The notes: a model not told the origin generated them from the letters alone. Positions 30,006 to 39,367 are shown, counted from the first letter of the stretch. The stretch: DNA of 64,000 nucleotides from Stenotrophomonas sp. SAU14A_NAIMI4_5 (GCF_003086795.1 NZ_CP026003.1:4097531-4161530); one strand, 5' to 3'. Numbers and translations: made by a program.

Positions 30006-32063
30006 ATGCTGCCCACCCGTTCCCCCCGCCTGGCCGTGCTGGCCATGGCCCTGTCCGCCGCCTGTGGCGCCCACGCCGAAGCCCCGGCCGACACCCGCAG
30101 TGCCACCGACCTGGATGCGATCAAGGTCACCGCCGAACGCACCCATACCGAAGCCGGCGCCCTCGGCGACCGCGCCCTGCGCGATACCCCGTTCGCCATC
30201 ACCGCCGTCGGCCGCGAGCAGATCGAGCAGCGCCAGGTCGTTTCGCTGGGCGAAGTCTTCCTGTTCGACCCGTCGGTCACCACCCAGGTCAGCGCCTACG
30301 CCAGCGGCTGGAGCTCGCCGATCCGCAACCGCGGCATCGACCTGAACTACGACAGCTACCGCGTCAACGGCCTGCAGGTCTCCTCGTGGGGTACCGAATG
30401 GCCGCTGGAAGTGATGGAGCAGGTCGACCTGCTGAAGGGCCCCGGCGGCTTCCTGTACGGCTTCGGCGCACCGGGCGGCATCGTCAACTACATCACCAAG
30501 AAGCCGACCGACGTGCCCACCTTCAGCGCCCAGCTGGGCTGGCGCGAGCAAGGCATCGTCAACGGCGGCGTGGATGTCGGCGGCCGCTTCGGCAACGAGC
30601 AGATGTTCGGCTACCGCTTCAACGCGTACCAGGAAAAGGGCGAGACCTTCAACGGCGGCCACGTCGACCGCAAGGTCGGTGCGCTGTCGCTGGACGCACG
30701 CCTGAGCGATGCACTCACCTGGACCTTCGATGGCGTGTTCCAGTCGCGTGACCTCAGCGAGGAATCGCCGCAGTACTACTTCATCGGCCTGACCTCGCTG
30801 CCGCGCCCGATCGCCGGTGACGTCGACAACAGCGTGCCGGGCACCTACTACGACACCCGCTCCAGCCTGCTGTCGACCGCGCTGAACTGGCAGATCAACA
30901 GTGACTGGAAGGCCAGCCTGAGCTACGGCGTCACCACCTCGTGGAACGACGTCAACAAGATCTTCGCCTACATCGACGATGTGAACGGCGACTACGACGT
31001 GAACGTGTACGAGCTGGGTGGCAAGAGCGAGTGGAAGCTGGCCCAGGCACTGGTGCAGGGCAGCTTCCGCACCGGCCCGCTGCAGCACCAGCTGGTGGCC
31101 GGCGTCAGCCACCAGACCGGGCTGGGCTGGGACCGCCCCTACGAGTGGAACACCATCGGCCGCGCCAACCTCTACCAGCGTTCGGACATCCGCCACGACG
31201 CGGTGGGCTCGCGCGTACTCAGCCGTGGCGATGAGACCGTACAGCAGGCGGTCTTCGCCAGCGACACCATCGATTTCGGCGGCGGCTGGTCGGTGCTGGC
31301 CGGCTGGCGCTACAACGACTTCGAGACCAAGGGCAGCTACCACACCTACCCGGTCACCCCGACCTACGCGGTGATGTACAAGCCCAGCGACGCCGTGACC
31401 CTGTACGCCAGCTACATCGAATCGCTGGAAGCCGGCAGCCGCGTCGGCAACACCTACATCAATGCCGGCGATGTGCTCGACCCGACCATCAGCAAGCAGT
31501 ACGAGATCGGCGCCAAGGTCGAAGCAGCGCGCTGGAATGCAAACGTGGCGGCGTTCCGGCTGGAACGCGGCGCCAACATCGACCTGCTGACCGATGCCGG
31601 CAAGTTCCTCGTGCAGGATGGCATCACCCTGTATGAAGGCGTGGAAGCCAGCGCCGATGTGCACCTGAGCGATGCGCTGACCGTCGGCGGCGGCGTGACC
31701 TGGCTGGACCCGACCTACGACAAGCTGTCCCCGGCCAGCGCCTCGCAGGAAGGCAACCGCACCGCCGGCGCGGCCCGCTGGAGCGGCGTGCTGCATGCCA
31801 ACTACCAGCTGCCGTGGGTGGACGGGCTGGAAGCCTATGCCGCCGTGCGCTACTACGGCGATGTCTGGTACGACGCCGACAACACCCTGAAGCTGCCCGA
31901 CTACACCCTGGTCAACGCCGGCGTGGGCTACCACCTGGTCGCCTCGGGCCATCCGGTCATCCTGCGCGCCAGCGTGGAGAACCTGGGCAACCGCAAGTAC
32001 TGGTCGAACGCGGGCGTCGGCCTGCCGCGCACCTTCGCGGTGAGCGTGCGCTGGGAGATGTAA
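30006..32063 (+). CDS. TonB-dependent siderophore receptor
   Basis: 685-residue outer-membrane receptor for a ferric siderophore or similar iron complex. Signal peptide (ends SAACGAHAEA), a TonB-box-like DAIKVTAERT, plug domain with DTPFAITAVGREQIEQ and the diagnostic LLKGPGGFLYGFGAPGGIVNYITKKP, then a barrel ending in RWEM. ATG 30006 is the start that leaves a normal signal peptide; the frame is open 75 nt further upstream. A Fur-like site precedes it. The ligand cannot be read from sequence; no siderophore biosynthesis gene is nearby. Confidence 0.9.
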   Translation: MLPTRSPRLAVLAMALSAACGAHAEAPADTRSATDLDAIKVTAERTHTEAGALGDRALRDTPFAITAVGREQIEQRQVVSLGEVFLFDPSVTTQVSAYASGWSSPIRNRGIDLNYDSYRVNGLQVSSWGTEWPLEVMEQVDLLKGPGGFLYGFGAPGGIVNYITKKPTDVPTFSAQLGWREQGIVNGGVDVGGRFGNEQMFGYRFNAYQEKGETFNGGHVDRKVGALSLDARLSDALTWTFDGVFQSRDLSEESPQYYFIGLTSLPRPIAGDVDNSVPGTYYDTRSSLLSTALNWQINSDWKASLSYGVTTSWNDVNKIFAYIDDVNGDYDVNVYELGGKSEWKLAQALVQGSFRTGPLQHQLVAGVSHQTGLGWDRPYEWNTIGRANLYQRSDIRHDAVGSRVLSRGDETVQQAVFASDTIDFGGGWSVLAGWRYNDFETKGSYHTYPVTPTYAVMYKPSDAVTLYASYIESLEAGSRVGNTYINAGDVLDPTISKQYEIGAKVEAARWNANVAAFRLERGANIDLLTDAGKFLVQDGITLYEGVEASADVHLSDALTVGGGVTWLDPTYDKLSPASASQEGNRTAGAARWSGVLHANYQLPWVDGLEAYAAVRYYGDVWYDADNTLKLPDYTLVNAGVGYHLVASGHPVILRASVENLGNRKYWSNAGVGLPRTFAVSVRWEM

Positions 32064-32100
32064 CCCGGCGCTACCCAACCCGGTGGGTGCGGACCACCTC

Positions 32101-32262
32101 GGTGGGTGCGGACCGTTGGTCCGCACATAGGCTGCTGAAGATGGGTGGGTGCGGACCGTTGGTCCGCACATCGGCTGCTGAAGATGGGTGGGTGCGGACC
32201 GTTGGTCCGCACATCGGCTGCTGAAGATGGGTGGGTGCGGACCGTTGGTCCGCACATCGCCC
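32101..32262. repeat. Four tandem 43-bp SMAG units
   Basis: Copies start at 32101, 32144, 32187 and 32230 with exact 43-bp period; each holds GGTGGGTGCGGACCG, its inverted half and the spacer GGCTGCTGAAGATG. A degenerate half-copy is just upstream at about 32081. Confidence 0.88.
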
Positions 32263-32317
32263 CCCCATTTCACGCCCACACCGCAATAATGGGGGGCATC
32301 CCGCCCCCCGAGCCTGC

Positions 32318-34498
32318 ATGTCCACCCGCGAATCCCGCTTCAGCCGCCTGTGGGCCCACGAAAAGGCCAGCTATGGCCTGCGCGTCTTCATCGCCCTGAC
32401 CACCGCGCTGGGCGTGTGCTGGCACCTGGACGCGCTGCCGGCGCTGCCCGGCGTGTTCCTCGGCATCATCGCCAGCGCCATCGCCGAGACCGATGACAAC
32501 TGGTGGGGCCGGACCAAGGCCGTGCTGCTGTCGCTGCTGTGCTTCTGCATCGCGGCCGCCTCGGTCATCTGGCTGTTCCCGCTGCCGTGGGTGTTCATCG
32601 GCGCATTGGCGCTGTCCACGTTCTGCCTGACCCTGCTGGGTGCGCTGGGCGAACGCTACGCATCCATCGCCCAGGCCACGGTGACCCTGGCCATCTACAC
32701 CATGATCGGCCTGGAGCAGCACGGCGGCGCCGGCGACCTGACCCGCGCCGTGGAAGCGGCCAGCCACCTGCTGATCGGCGCGGTCTGGTACGGCCTGCTG
32801 TCGATCCTGTGGACCGCGCTGTTCGCCAACCGCCCGGTGCGCGAGCGCGTAGCCCGCCTGTACGTGGAACTGGGCCGCTACCTGCAGCTGAAGGCCACCC
32901 TGTTCGAGCCGGTGCGCGAAGCCGACCTGCAGCGCCGCCAGCTGGACCTGGCCGAACAGAACCGCCGCGTGGTCGGGGCACTGAACGAAGCCAAGGCCGC
33001 GATCCTCGCCCGCTTCGGCCGCTCCGGCCGGCCGGGCGTCAATTCCGGCCTGTACCTGCGCCTGTACTACATGGCGCAGGATTTCCACGAACGCGCCAGC
33101 TCCTCGCACTATCCCTACAGCGCGCTGGTCGATGCGTTCTTCCACAGCGATGTGCTGTACCGCTGCCAGCGCCTGCTCGACCTGCAGGGCCAGGCCTGCG
33201 CGCGCCTGGGCGAGGCGATCCGCCTGCGCCGCCCGTTCGTGTACGGCGAAAGCAACCAGCAGGCCGGCCGTGACCTGGCCGATGCGCTGGCCTACCTGCG
33301 TGACCAGCAGCGCCCGCAGTGGCAGCGCCTGCTCGGCTCGCTCGACCTGCTGGTGCACAACCTGCGCAGCATCGAGCGTCGCCTGCTCGATGCCGAGCGT
33401 TCCGAGGCCAGCCTGGACAACGTCGATACGCGCCTGCGCGACAGCAACCCGCATACCCTGCGCGAAATGGGCGTGCGCATCCGCCAGCAGCTCACGCCGG
33501 GCTCGGTGCTGTTCCGCCACGGCCTGCGCATGGCGGTGGCGCTGGTCGCCGGCTTCCTCGCCATCCGCCTGTTCGACGCGCAGCACGGCTCGTGGGTGCT
33601 GCTGACCATCGTCTTCGTGTGCCGGCCCAACTTCGGCGCCACCCGCCAGCGCCTGGCCCAGCGCGTGGTCGGCACCCTCGCCGGCCTGGTGCTGACCTGG
33701 GCGCTGCTGCAGCTGTTCCCGCAGCTGCACGTGCAGCTGCTGATCGCCCTGCTGTCGGCGCTGTTGTTCTTCTACAACCGCACCGACCGCTACCTGGTGG
33801 CCTCGGCGGCGATCACGGTGATGGCGCTGACCTGCTTCAACCTGATCGGCGATGGCTTCGTGCTGATCGTGCCGCGCATGGTCGACACGGTACTGGGCTG
33901 TGCCATCGCCGCGGCGGCTGCGTTCCTGATCCTGCCCGACTGGCAGGGCCGGCAGCTGCACCTGGTGCTGGCCCGCGTGCTGGACACGGCCTCGCGCTAC
34001 CTCGATTCGGTGCTGGGCCAGTACCGCAGCGGCATGCGCGACGACCTCGCCTACCGCATCGCCCGCCGCGACATGCACAACGCCGACGCAGCGCTGTCCA
34101 CGGCGCTGTCGAACATGCTGCGCGAGCCCGGCCACGTGCGCCGCAACCTCGATGCCGGCTTCCACTTCCTGGCCCTGTCCAACACGTTGCTCGGCCATCT
34201 GTCGGCGCTGGGCGCGCACCGCGACCAGGTGGACAGCTACGCGGGCGACCCGCTGGCCCTGGCCGCCGGTGAACGCGTGCGCAAGGCCCTGCAGCAGCTG
34301 GCCACCGCCCTGACTGCGCGGCAGCCGGTGAGCGAGGAGGACAACGATGCCGACCGCGCGGTGGCCGCCGAGCTGGAACAGATTGAAGAAGCGATGCCGC
34401 CGAAGCTGCAGCTGATCCGCACGCAGATGGCGCTGGTGCTGCGGCTGCTGCCGAAGGTGCGCGCGGCGGCGAACCAGGCGGTGGCGACGTTGACCTGA
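32318..34498 (+). CDS. FUSC/YccS-family inner-membrane protein
   Basis: 726-residue membrane protein of the YccS/YhfK (fusaric acid resistance-like) family. Two hydrophobic blocks of about five to six helices (about residues 22-165 and 400-545) are separated and followed by soluble helical regions, the usual two-repeat plan. Function in E. coli is unresolved; a transport or envelope-stress role is proposed for relatives such as AaeB. ATG 32318 (MSTRESRFSRLW) is the start close to the homologous region. No adaptor gene is adjacent. It is bracketed by two SMAG arrays in opposite orientation. Confidence 0.82.
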   Translation: MSTRESRFSRLWAHEKASYGLRVFIALTTALGVCWHLDALPALPGVFLGIIASAIAETDDNWWGRTKAVLLSLLCFCIAAASVIWLFPLPWVFIGALALSTFCLTLLGALGERYASIAQATVTLAIYTMIGLEQHGGAGDLTRAVEAASHLLIGAVWYGLLSILWTALFANRPVRERVARLYVELGRYLQLKATLFEPVREADLQRRQLDLAEQNRRVVGALNEAKAAILARFGRSGRPGVNSGLYLRLYYMAQDFHERASSSHYPYSALVDAFFHSDVLYRCQRLLDLQGQACARLGEAIRLRRPFVYGESNQQAGRDLADALAYLRDQQRPQWQRLLGSLDLLVHNLRSIERRLLDAERSEASLDNVDTRLRDSNPHTLREMGVRIRQQLTPGSVLFRHGLRMAVALVAGFLAIRLFDAQHGSWVLLTIVFVCRPNFGATRQRLAQRVVGTLAGLVLTWALLQLFPQLHVQLLIALLSALLFFYNRTDRYLVASAAITVMALTCFNLIGDGFVLIVPRMVDTVLGCAIAAAAAFLILPDWQGRQLHLVLARVLDTASRYLDSVLGQYRSGMRDDLAYRIARRDMHNADAALSTALSNMLREPGHVRRNLDAGFHFLALSNTLLGHLSALGAHRDQVDSYAGDPLALAAGERVRKALQQLATALTARQPVSEEDNDADRAVAAELEQIEEAMPPKLQLIRTQMALVLRLLPKVRAAANQAVATLT

Positions 34499-34504
34499 GG
34501 AGCC

Positions 34505-34602
34505 GTGCGGACCAACGGTCCGCACCTACCGGGGCTGTTCGTGCGGACCAACGGTCCGCACCTACCGGGGCTGTTCGTGCGGACCAACGGTCCGCACCTA
34601 CC
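34505..34602. repeat. Three tandem 36-bp SMAG units, inverted relative to 32101
   Basis: Copies start at 34505, 34541 and 34577 with 36-bp period; each has GTGCGGACCAACGGTCCGCAC plus CCTACCGGGGCTGTTC. The orientation is opposite to the array on the other side of the FUSC gene. Confidence 0.85.
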
Positions 34603-34693
34603 AATGCCGCACCATTGTGTTGCAGCTGGCGCTGCATCCCGATCACAGCGCCGGGTTGATACTGGTTCATCCCTCCGTTGCTGGATGTTCCCC

Positions 34694-35488
34694 ATGAAGA
34701 TCGAACTGGGCGGCCGCACTGCGCTGGTCACCGCTTCCACCGCCGGCATCGGCCTGGCCATCGCCGAGGGCCTGGCCACCGCCGGTGCCACGGTGGTCAT
34801 CAACGGCCGCAGCGTCGACAGCACCGAGCGCGCACGCCAGCGCCTGCTGGCCGCCGTGCCCGGCGCCGAGGTGATCGGCGTGGCCGCCGACCTCTCCGAC
34901 GCGGCCGGCGTGGAGACCCTGCTGGCCGGCCTGCCGAAGATCGACATCCTGGTCAACAACGCCGGCATCTTCGGCCCGCAGGACTTCTTCGACACCGACG
35001 ACGCCACCTGGGAGCGCTACTGGCAGACCAACGTGATGTCCGGCGTGCGCCTGGCCCGCGCCCTGCTGCCGGCCATGGTCGATGCCGGTTGGGGCCGGGT
35101 ACTGTTCATTTCCTCCGAATCGGCGCGCAACATTCCGGCCGACATGATCCATTACGGGGTCAGCAAGACCGCCCAGCTGTCGCTGTCGCGCGGCTTGGCC
35201 AAGCGCGTGGCCGGCAGCGGCGTCACCGTCAATGCGGTGCTGCCCGGCCCAACCCTGTCCGACGGCTTCGCGGCAATGTTCGAGGAAGAACGCGCACGCA
35301 GCGGCAAGCCGCTGGAGCAGATCGGCCGTGAATTCGTCATGGCCCACCGCCCCGCCTCGGTGATCCAGCGCGCGGCCACCGTCGAGGAAGTGGCCAACAT
35401 GGTGGTCTACCTGGCGTCGGCGCAGGCCTCGGCCACGTCCGGCGCCGCCCTGCGCGTGGATGGTGGCGTGGTCGACGATATCGTGTGA
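34694..35488 (+). CDS. Short-chain dehydrogenase/reductase
   Basis: 264-residue NAD(P)-dependent SDR of the classical type. The cofactor motif is TASTAGIGLAIAEGLA (TGxxxGIG with Ala for Gly), NNAG is at ILVNNAGIF, and the catalytic Ser-Tyr-Lys set is FISSESARN ... YGVSKTAQ. The C-terminal GGAALRVDGG-like end is normal. ATG 34694 (MKIELGG) was chosen over ATG 34685. Substrate cannot be inferred; the annotation usually given to close relatives is a 3-oxoacyl-ACP reductase-like oxidoreductase. It stands alone. Confidence 0.88.
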   Translation: MKIELGGRTALVTASTAGIGLAIAEGLATAGATVVINGRSVDSTERARQRLLAAVPGAEVIGVAADLSDAAGVETLLAGLPKIDILVNNAGIFGPQDFFDTDDATWERYWQTNVMSGVRLARALLPAMVDAGWGRVLFISSESARNIPADMIHYGVSKTAQLSLSRGLAKRVAGSGVTVNAVLPGPTLSDGFAAMFEEERARSGKPLEQIGREFVMAHRPASVIQRAATVEEVANMVVYLASAQASATSGAALRVDGGVVDDIV

Positions 35489-35507
35489 GCGTTGGTGGGG
35501 TGGCTGA

Positions 35508-35536
35508 GGTGTGCGGACCAACGGTCCGCACCTACC
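35508..35536. repeat. Single SMAG palindrome
   Basis: GTGCGGACCAACGGTCCGCAC followed by CTAC, same family as the arrays at 32101 and 34505, between the SDR and LplT-PlsC genes. Confidence 0.75.
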
Positions 35537-35589
35537 GCATCCCTGCCTGACAGGCAGGGATGCTAGGCTGCGCCGGTCAAGGAGGTTAC

Positions 35590-37479
35590 ATGTCCGGTCA
35601 CAACCAGTTTGCCCTGCTGCGCCAGCGCCGCTTCCTGCCGTTCTTCATCGTGCAGGCGCTGGGCGCCTTCAACGACAACGTGTACCGGCAAGCCATCATC
35701 GGCCTGTTGTTCTACCTGGGCGTATCGGACGAGCAGCGCTCGCTGTACACCACGCTGGCACCGGCCATCTTCATCCTGCCCTACTTCCTGTTCTCCGCCC
35801 TGGCCGGGCAGATCGCCGACAAACTGGAAAAATCGCGGCTGATCGTGATCACCACCACCATGGAGATCGTGATCATGTCGCTGGCGGCCATCGGCTTCAT
35901 CACCGAGAACCTGCCCTTCCTGCTGGTGGCGCTGTTCTGCACCGGCATGCAGTCGACCCTGTTCGGGCCGGTCAAATATTCGGTGCTGCCCTCGGTGCTG
36001 AAGCCGGAGGAACTGACCGGCGGCAACGGCCTGGTCGAAATGGGCACCTCGATCTCGATCCTGTCCGGCATGATCATCGGCGGCTCGGTGTTCCTGCTGG
36101 CCGGCAGCCACGGCCCGGTCGTGGCGGCAACGGCGGTCATCGCGCTGGCGATCTGCGGCAACCTCGCCGCACGGATGATTCCGCGCGTCGATGCCGGCGA
36201 TCCGGACCTGAAGATCAACTGGAACCCGCTGCCCGAGTCGCTGGTGGTGCTGCGCATGGCGCGGCAGCAGAAGGCGGTGCGCAACGCCATCCTCGGCGTG
36301 TCCTGGTTCTGGTTCGTCGGCACCGTGCTGACCTCGCAGCTGCCCAACTACGCATTGGTCAACCTCGGCGGCGAGCCCAAGCTGTACCTGTTCGCGCTGG
36401 CGCTGTTCTCGGTCGGCACCGGCATCGGCTCGCTGCTGTGCGAGAAGCTGTCGGCGCGCACGGTGGAAATCGGCCTGGTGCCGCTGGGCGCGTTCGGCAT
36501 GACCGCCTTCCTGCTGGACCTGTACTTCGCCCGCACCGGCGAGGCGACCGTGCAGAACCTGGGCGTACTGGCCTTCCTGCAGCAGCCGGGCAGCGTGCGC
36601 ATCGTCATCGACCTGATCGGCATCGGCCTGTTCACCGGCGTGTTCGTGGTGCCGCTGTTCGCGCTGATCCAGAGCCGCACGCCGAAGGCACAGATGTCGC
36701 GCGTGTTCGCTGCGCTGAACATCCAGAACTCCGGCTTCATCGTCGCTGCTGCACTGCTGTCGCTGGCCGCGCACCAGCTGCTGCACTGGTCCATTCCGCA
36801 GCAGTTCCTGGCCCTGGCCATCGCCAATGCCATCGTGGCGATCTACATCTTCACCATCGTCCCCGAATTCCTGATGCGCTTCCTCAGCTGGGTGATGGTG
36901 CGCACGCTGTACCGGCTGCGCCCGCACGGCATCGAAGCCAACGTGCCCGACGAAGGCGCCGCGCTGCTGGTCTGCAACCATGTCAGCTACATGGACGCGC
37001 TGATCCTGTCGGCGACGATCCCGCGCCCGGTGCGCTTCGTCATGTACTACAGGATCTTCAACATCCCGGTACTGAGCTGGATCTTCCGCACCGCCAAGGC
37101 CATTCCCATTGCCGGTGCACGCGAAGATCCGGCGCTGATGCAGCGCGCGTTCGACGAGATCGATGCAGCGTTGGCCGAAGGCGAACTGGTCTGCATCTTC
37201 CCCGAAGGTGCGCTGACCAAGGACGGCACGATGGCGCCGTTCAAATCCGGCGTGGAGAAGATCCTGGAGCGCCGTCCGGTGCCGGTGGTGCCGATGGCGC
37301 TGCGTGGCATGTGGTCAAGCATGTGGAGCCGGCGCGACACGCGCCTGGGCCGCATGCGCGTGCCGCGGCGTTTCCGCGCGACGGTGCAGGTGGTGGCCGC
37401 CGCGCCCGTGGATGGCCACAGCACCGATGCGCCGACGCTGGAAACGCAGGTCCGCGCCCTGCGCGGCGACCACGCGTGA
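35590..37479 (+). CDS. LplT-PlsC fusion: lysophospholipid transporter/acyltransferase
   Basis: 629-residue inner-membrane protein. Residues 1-425 form a 12-TM major-facilitator domain with FNDNVYRQA and SALAGQIADKLEKSR, as in lysophospholipid transporter LplT. Residues 445-620 form a PlsC acyltransferase domain with NHVSYMD (463-469, HX4D catalytic) and FPEG (537-540, phosphate binding). The combination flips and re-acylates lysophospholipids for membrane repair. The acyl-ACP synthetase domain of the E. coli Aas partner is absent, so acyl supply must come from elsewhere. GGAGG at 35581-35585 fixes ATG 35590. Confidence 0.9.
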   Translation: MSGHNQFALLRQRRFLPFFIVQALGAFNDNVYRQAIIGLLFYLGVSDEQRSLYTTLAPAIFILPYFLFSALAGQIADKLEKSRLIVITTTMEIVIMSLAAIGFITENLPFLLVALFCTGMQSTLFGPVKYSVLPSVLKPEELTGGNGLVEMGTSISILSGMIIGGSVFLLAGSHGPVVAATAVIALAICGNLAARMIPRVDAGDPDLKINWNPLPESLVVLRMARQQKAVRNAILGVSWFWFVGTVLTSQLPNYALVNLGGEPKLYLFALALFSVGTGIGSLLCEKLSARTVEIGLVPLGAFGMTAFLLDLYFARTGEATVQNLGVLAFLQQPGSVRIVIDLIGIGLFTGVFVVPLFALIQSRTPKAQMSRVFAALNIQNSGFIVAAALLSLAAHQLLHWSIPQQFLALAIANAIVAIYIFTIVPEFLMRFLSWVMVRTLYRLRPHGIEANVPDEGAALLVCNHVSYMDALILSATIPRPVRFVMYYRIFNIPVLSWIFRTAKAIPIAGAREDPALMQRAFDEIDAALAEGELVCIFPEGALTKDGTMAPFKSGVEKILERRPVPVVPMALRGMWSSMWSRRDTRLGRMRVPRRFRATVQVVAAAPVDGHSTDAPTLETQVRALRGDHA

Positions 37480-37597
37480 GCCGCCATCCGGGCCCGTATT
37501 GCCGGGCCCGGACGACGGTTTCGGCACCGGCCCGCGATGGACGACCGGTGTCAGGTAGTGCCAAGATTGCGCGCCCACCCTCTTCAAGGAAAGATCC

Positions 37598-37966
37598 ATG
37601 AGCACTCCGCAGCCGCCCATCGCGCCGCAGACGCCGGCAGCCCCGATCCCCACCTACATGACGCCGTCGATCATCCTGACGGTCGCATCGTTCATCGTCT
37701 GCTGCCTGTCGTGCGTCAGCATCGTGGGCATCGGCACCGGCATCGTGGCCATCGTCTTCGGCAGCAAGACCAGCAAGGCGCTGGCGGCAGGTGACATCAC
37801 CGCTGCACAGGCCGCTTCGCGCAACGCCAAGATCTGGATGTGGGTGACCGCCGGCCTGCTCGCCCTGGGCTTCCTGGTCTGGATCATCTCGCTGGCGACG
37901 ATGGGTGTCGGCGGCTACATGGAACAGATGCAGCAGTTCCAGCGCCAGCTGGAAAGCAGCCGCTGA
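37598..37966 (+). CDS. CD225/dispanin-like small membrane protein
   Basis: 122 residues: a Pro-rich cytosolic N-terminus (STPQPPIAPQTPAAPIP), then two membrane segments (about 24-50 and 82-103) with cysteines (VCCLSC) and a basic loop (GSKTSKALAAGD) between. This two-helix plan with a short conserved loop fits bacterial CD225/dispanin or DUF4190-like proteins. Its stop overlaps the start of the next gene (TGATG), so the two are translationally coupled. Function unknown. Confidence 0.75.
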   Translation: MSTPQPPIAPQTPAAPIPTYMTPSIILTVASFIVCCLSCVSIVGIGTGIVAIVFGSKTSKALAAGDITAAQAASRNAKIWMWVTAGLLALGFLVWIISLATMGVGGYMEQMQQFQRQLESSR

Positions 37967-38391
37967 TGCATCGCCTCCAGCTCCCGCGCTGGAGCTGGCT
38001 CGCACTTCCGCCGGCGGTCGCACTCGCCGGCGGAGGCGCGTGGTTGCTGTACCGGATTGACCCCAGCGGCGTCGACAGCCCGTTCCCCGCCTGCGCCTTC
38101 CGTGCCGTCACCGGCTTCTACTGCGTCGGCTGCGGCGGCACCCGCTGCGCGCATGCACTGCTGCATGGCGACCTGGCCACGGCGTGGTCGATGAACCCGC
38201 TGCTGGTGATGCTGGTGGCCCTGCTGCCGCTGGCCATGGCCTGGTGGATGGGCTATCGCCCGCGCTGGCTGCAGCCGCTGATGCAGCTGCTGGGCAGACC
38301 CACGTTCTGGTTGATCCTGCTGCCCGCGTTCTGGATCGCGCGCAATCTTCCCTGGCCACCTTTCACGTCACTGGCGCCGCTGGCGGGATAG
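37966..38391 (+). CDS. DUF2752 membrane protein
   Basis: 141 residues with three to four membrane segments and the DUF2752 signature FYCVGCGGTRCAHALLHGD near residues 49-67 (CxxCGGTR). The signature cysteines could bind metal or a thiol, but the role is not established for the family. ATG at 37966 overlaps the stop of the CD225-like gene, with which it forms an operon; DUF2752 and CD225/DUF4190-like genes are often neighbours. Confidence 0.85.
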   Translation: MHRLQLPRWSWLALPPAVALAGGGAWLLYRIDPSGVDSPFPACAFRAVTGFYCVGCGGTRCAHALLHGDLATAWSMNPLLVMLVALLPLAMAWWMGYRPRWLQPLMQLLGRPTFWLILLPAFWIARNLPWPPFTSLAPLAG

Positions 38392-38406
38392 CAGGGGTCG
38401 GATGAA

Positions 38407-38445
38407 GGGGTCGGATCCCTTTGCGCAGCAAAGGGCTCTGACCCC
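38407..38445. repeat. GGGGTC-type palindrome
   Basis: GGGGTCGGATCCCTTTGC / GCAAAGGGCTCTGACCCC hairpin, same non-GTAG family as 13847-13935, lying between two convergent genes where it may terminate both. Confidence 0.75.
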
Positions 38446-38479
38446 ATCCACGCAGAAGGCATCCACGCATGGCGTGGAT

Positions 38480-39367
38480 CTACGTCACCCAGCCAGCAAT
38501 CACCAGCAGCGCCAGCACTGCCAGCCACAGCAGCAGCATCCGCCACACCAGGCTCATCGCATCGCGCAGGTCCGGCAGCCGCTGCCACACCGGCAACAGG
38601 CCCGCATCGGTGTAGTCATGCGCTTCTTCGCGCAGCTCGGCATTCACGCTGGCCCGCGCCACCGCACCGAGGAAGCCGATGTCACCGGCCAGTCGCTCGC
38701 CATGGGCCTGACGCCATGCCTTCCACGCCGTGTCGAAGTTGCCGACCAGCGCCATCGAGAATGCCATCAGCTGGGCCACCGGCCATTCGATCCAGGCCAG
38801 CAGGCGCTGCGCCAGCGCCAGCGGCTCCACCGGTACCCGCGCGCGCATCGGGCTCTCGGCCGTCAGCGCCAGCAGGCGATAGCCCAGGGCACCGACCGGG
38901 CCCAGCAGCAGGAACCAGAACAGCACCGCGAACCAGCGCCGCAGTGCGTTGAGAACGGTCGCCTCGACCAGCGAGGGCACGTCCTCGCGCAGGCTGCCAC
39001 CGGCGGCCTGCAGGTGCCGCACCGCCGCCTGCCGGCTCGCCGCGTCGTCGGCGTCGATGATCGCTTCGATATCGCGGTCCAGATCGCGCGGGCCCCAGCA
39101 CCAGGCCAGCACCGCCACGCCCAGCAGCAGGCCGGGCAGGCCGAACAGCACCCCGCGCAGCAGCCAGGCCAGCAGGGCCATCAGCAACAGCGGCGGCACG
39201 ATCGCCAGCGCCACGCCGGCCGCTCCCTGCCATGCCCGTCCGCCATGCCCGTCCAACCAGCCCAGCCAGCGCCGGAAGCCGTCGAAACGGCGCAGCGAGG
39301 CGGCAGCGGCCGGGGCAACGTGGCCCAGGGCCAGCGCCACCAACACGGCGACCAGGGTGGTGAACAT
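38480..39367 (-). CDS. ampE: AmpE-like inner-membrane protein
   Basis: 295-residue protein of the AmpE (CobD/CbiB-like) family, close in length to E. coli AmpE (284). Membrane segments are near residues 1-20, 50-85, 145-170 and the C-terminal WRMLLLWLAVLALLVIAGWV. In enterobacteria ampE is the second gene of ampDE, which modulates beta-lactamase induction. Here no ampD is adjacent; the gene is convergent with the DUF2752 operon and downstream of nudC. GGGAGAC precedes ATG 39367. Its biochemical function is unknown even in E. coli. Confidence 0.82.
   Translation of the reverse strand: MFTTLVAVLVALALGHVAPAAAASLRRFDGFRRWLGWLDGHGGRAWQGAAGVALAIVPPLLLMALLAWLLRGVLFGLPGLLLGVAVLAWCWGPRDLDRDIEAIIDADDAASRQAAVRHLQAAGGSLREDVPSLVEATVLNALRRWFAVLFWFLLLGPVGALGYRLLALTAESPMRARVPVEPLALAQRLLAWIEWPVAQLMAFSMALVGNFDTAWKAWRQAHGERLAGDIGFLGAVARASVNAELREEAHDYTDAGLLPVWQRLPDLRDAMSLVWRMLLLWLAVLALLVIAGWVT

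Noticed and set aside
32101..32262. Possible CRISPR array because of regular repeats
   Set aside because: Units are contiguous palindromes with identical spacers and no cas genes; they are SMAG elements.
29442..32279. 945-residue antisense open frame across the siderophore receptor
   Set aside because: It runs through SMAG repeats and opposes a clear TonB receptor; composition is non-protein-like.
32071..32325. Repetitive 84-residue frame with repeated ADQRSAPTH-like peptides
   Set aside because: It is the translation of the 43-bp SMAG array, not a gene.
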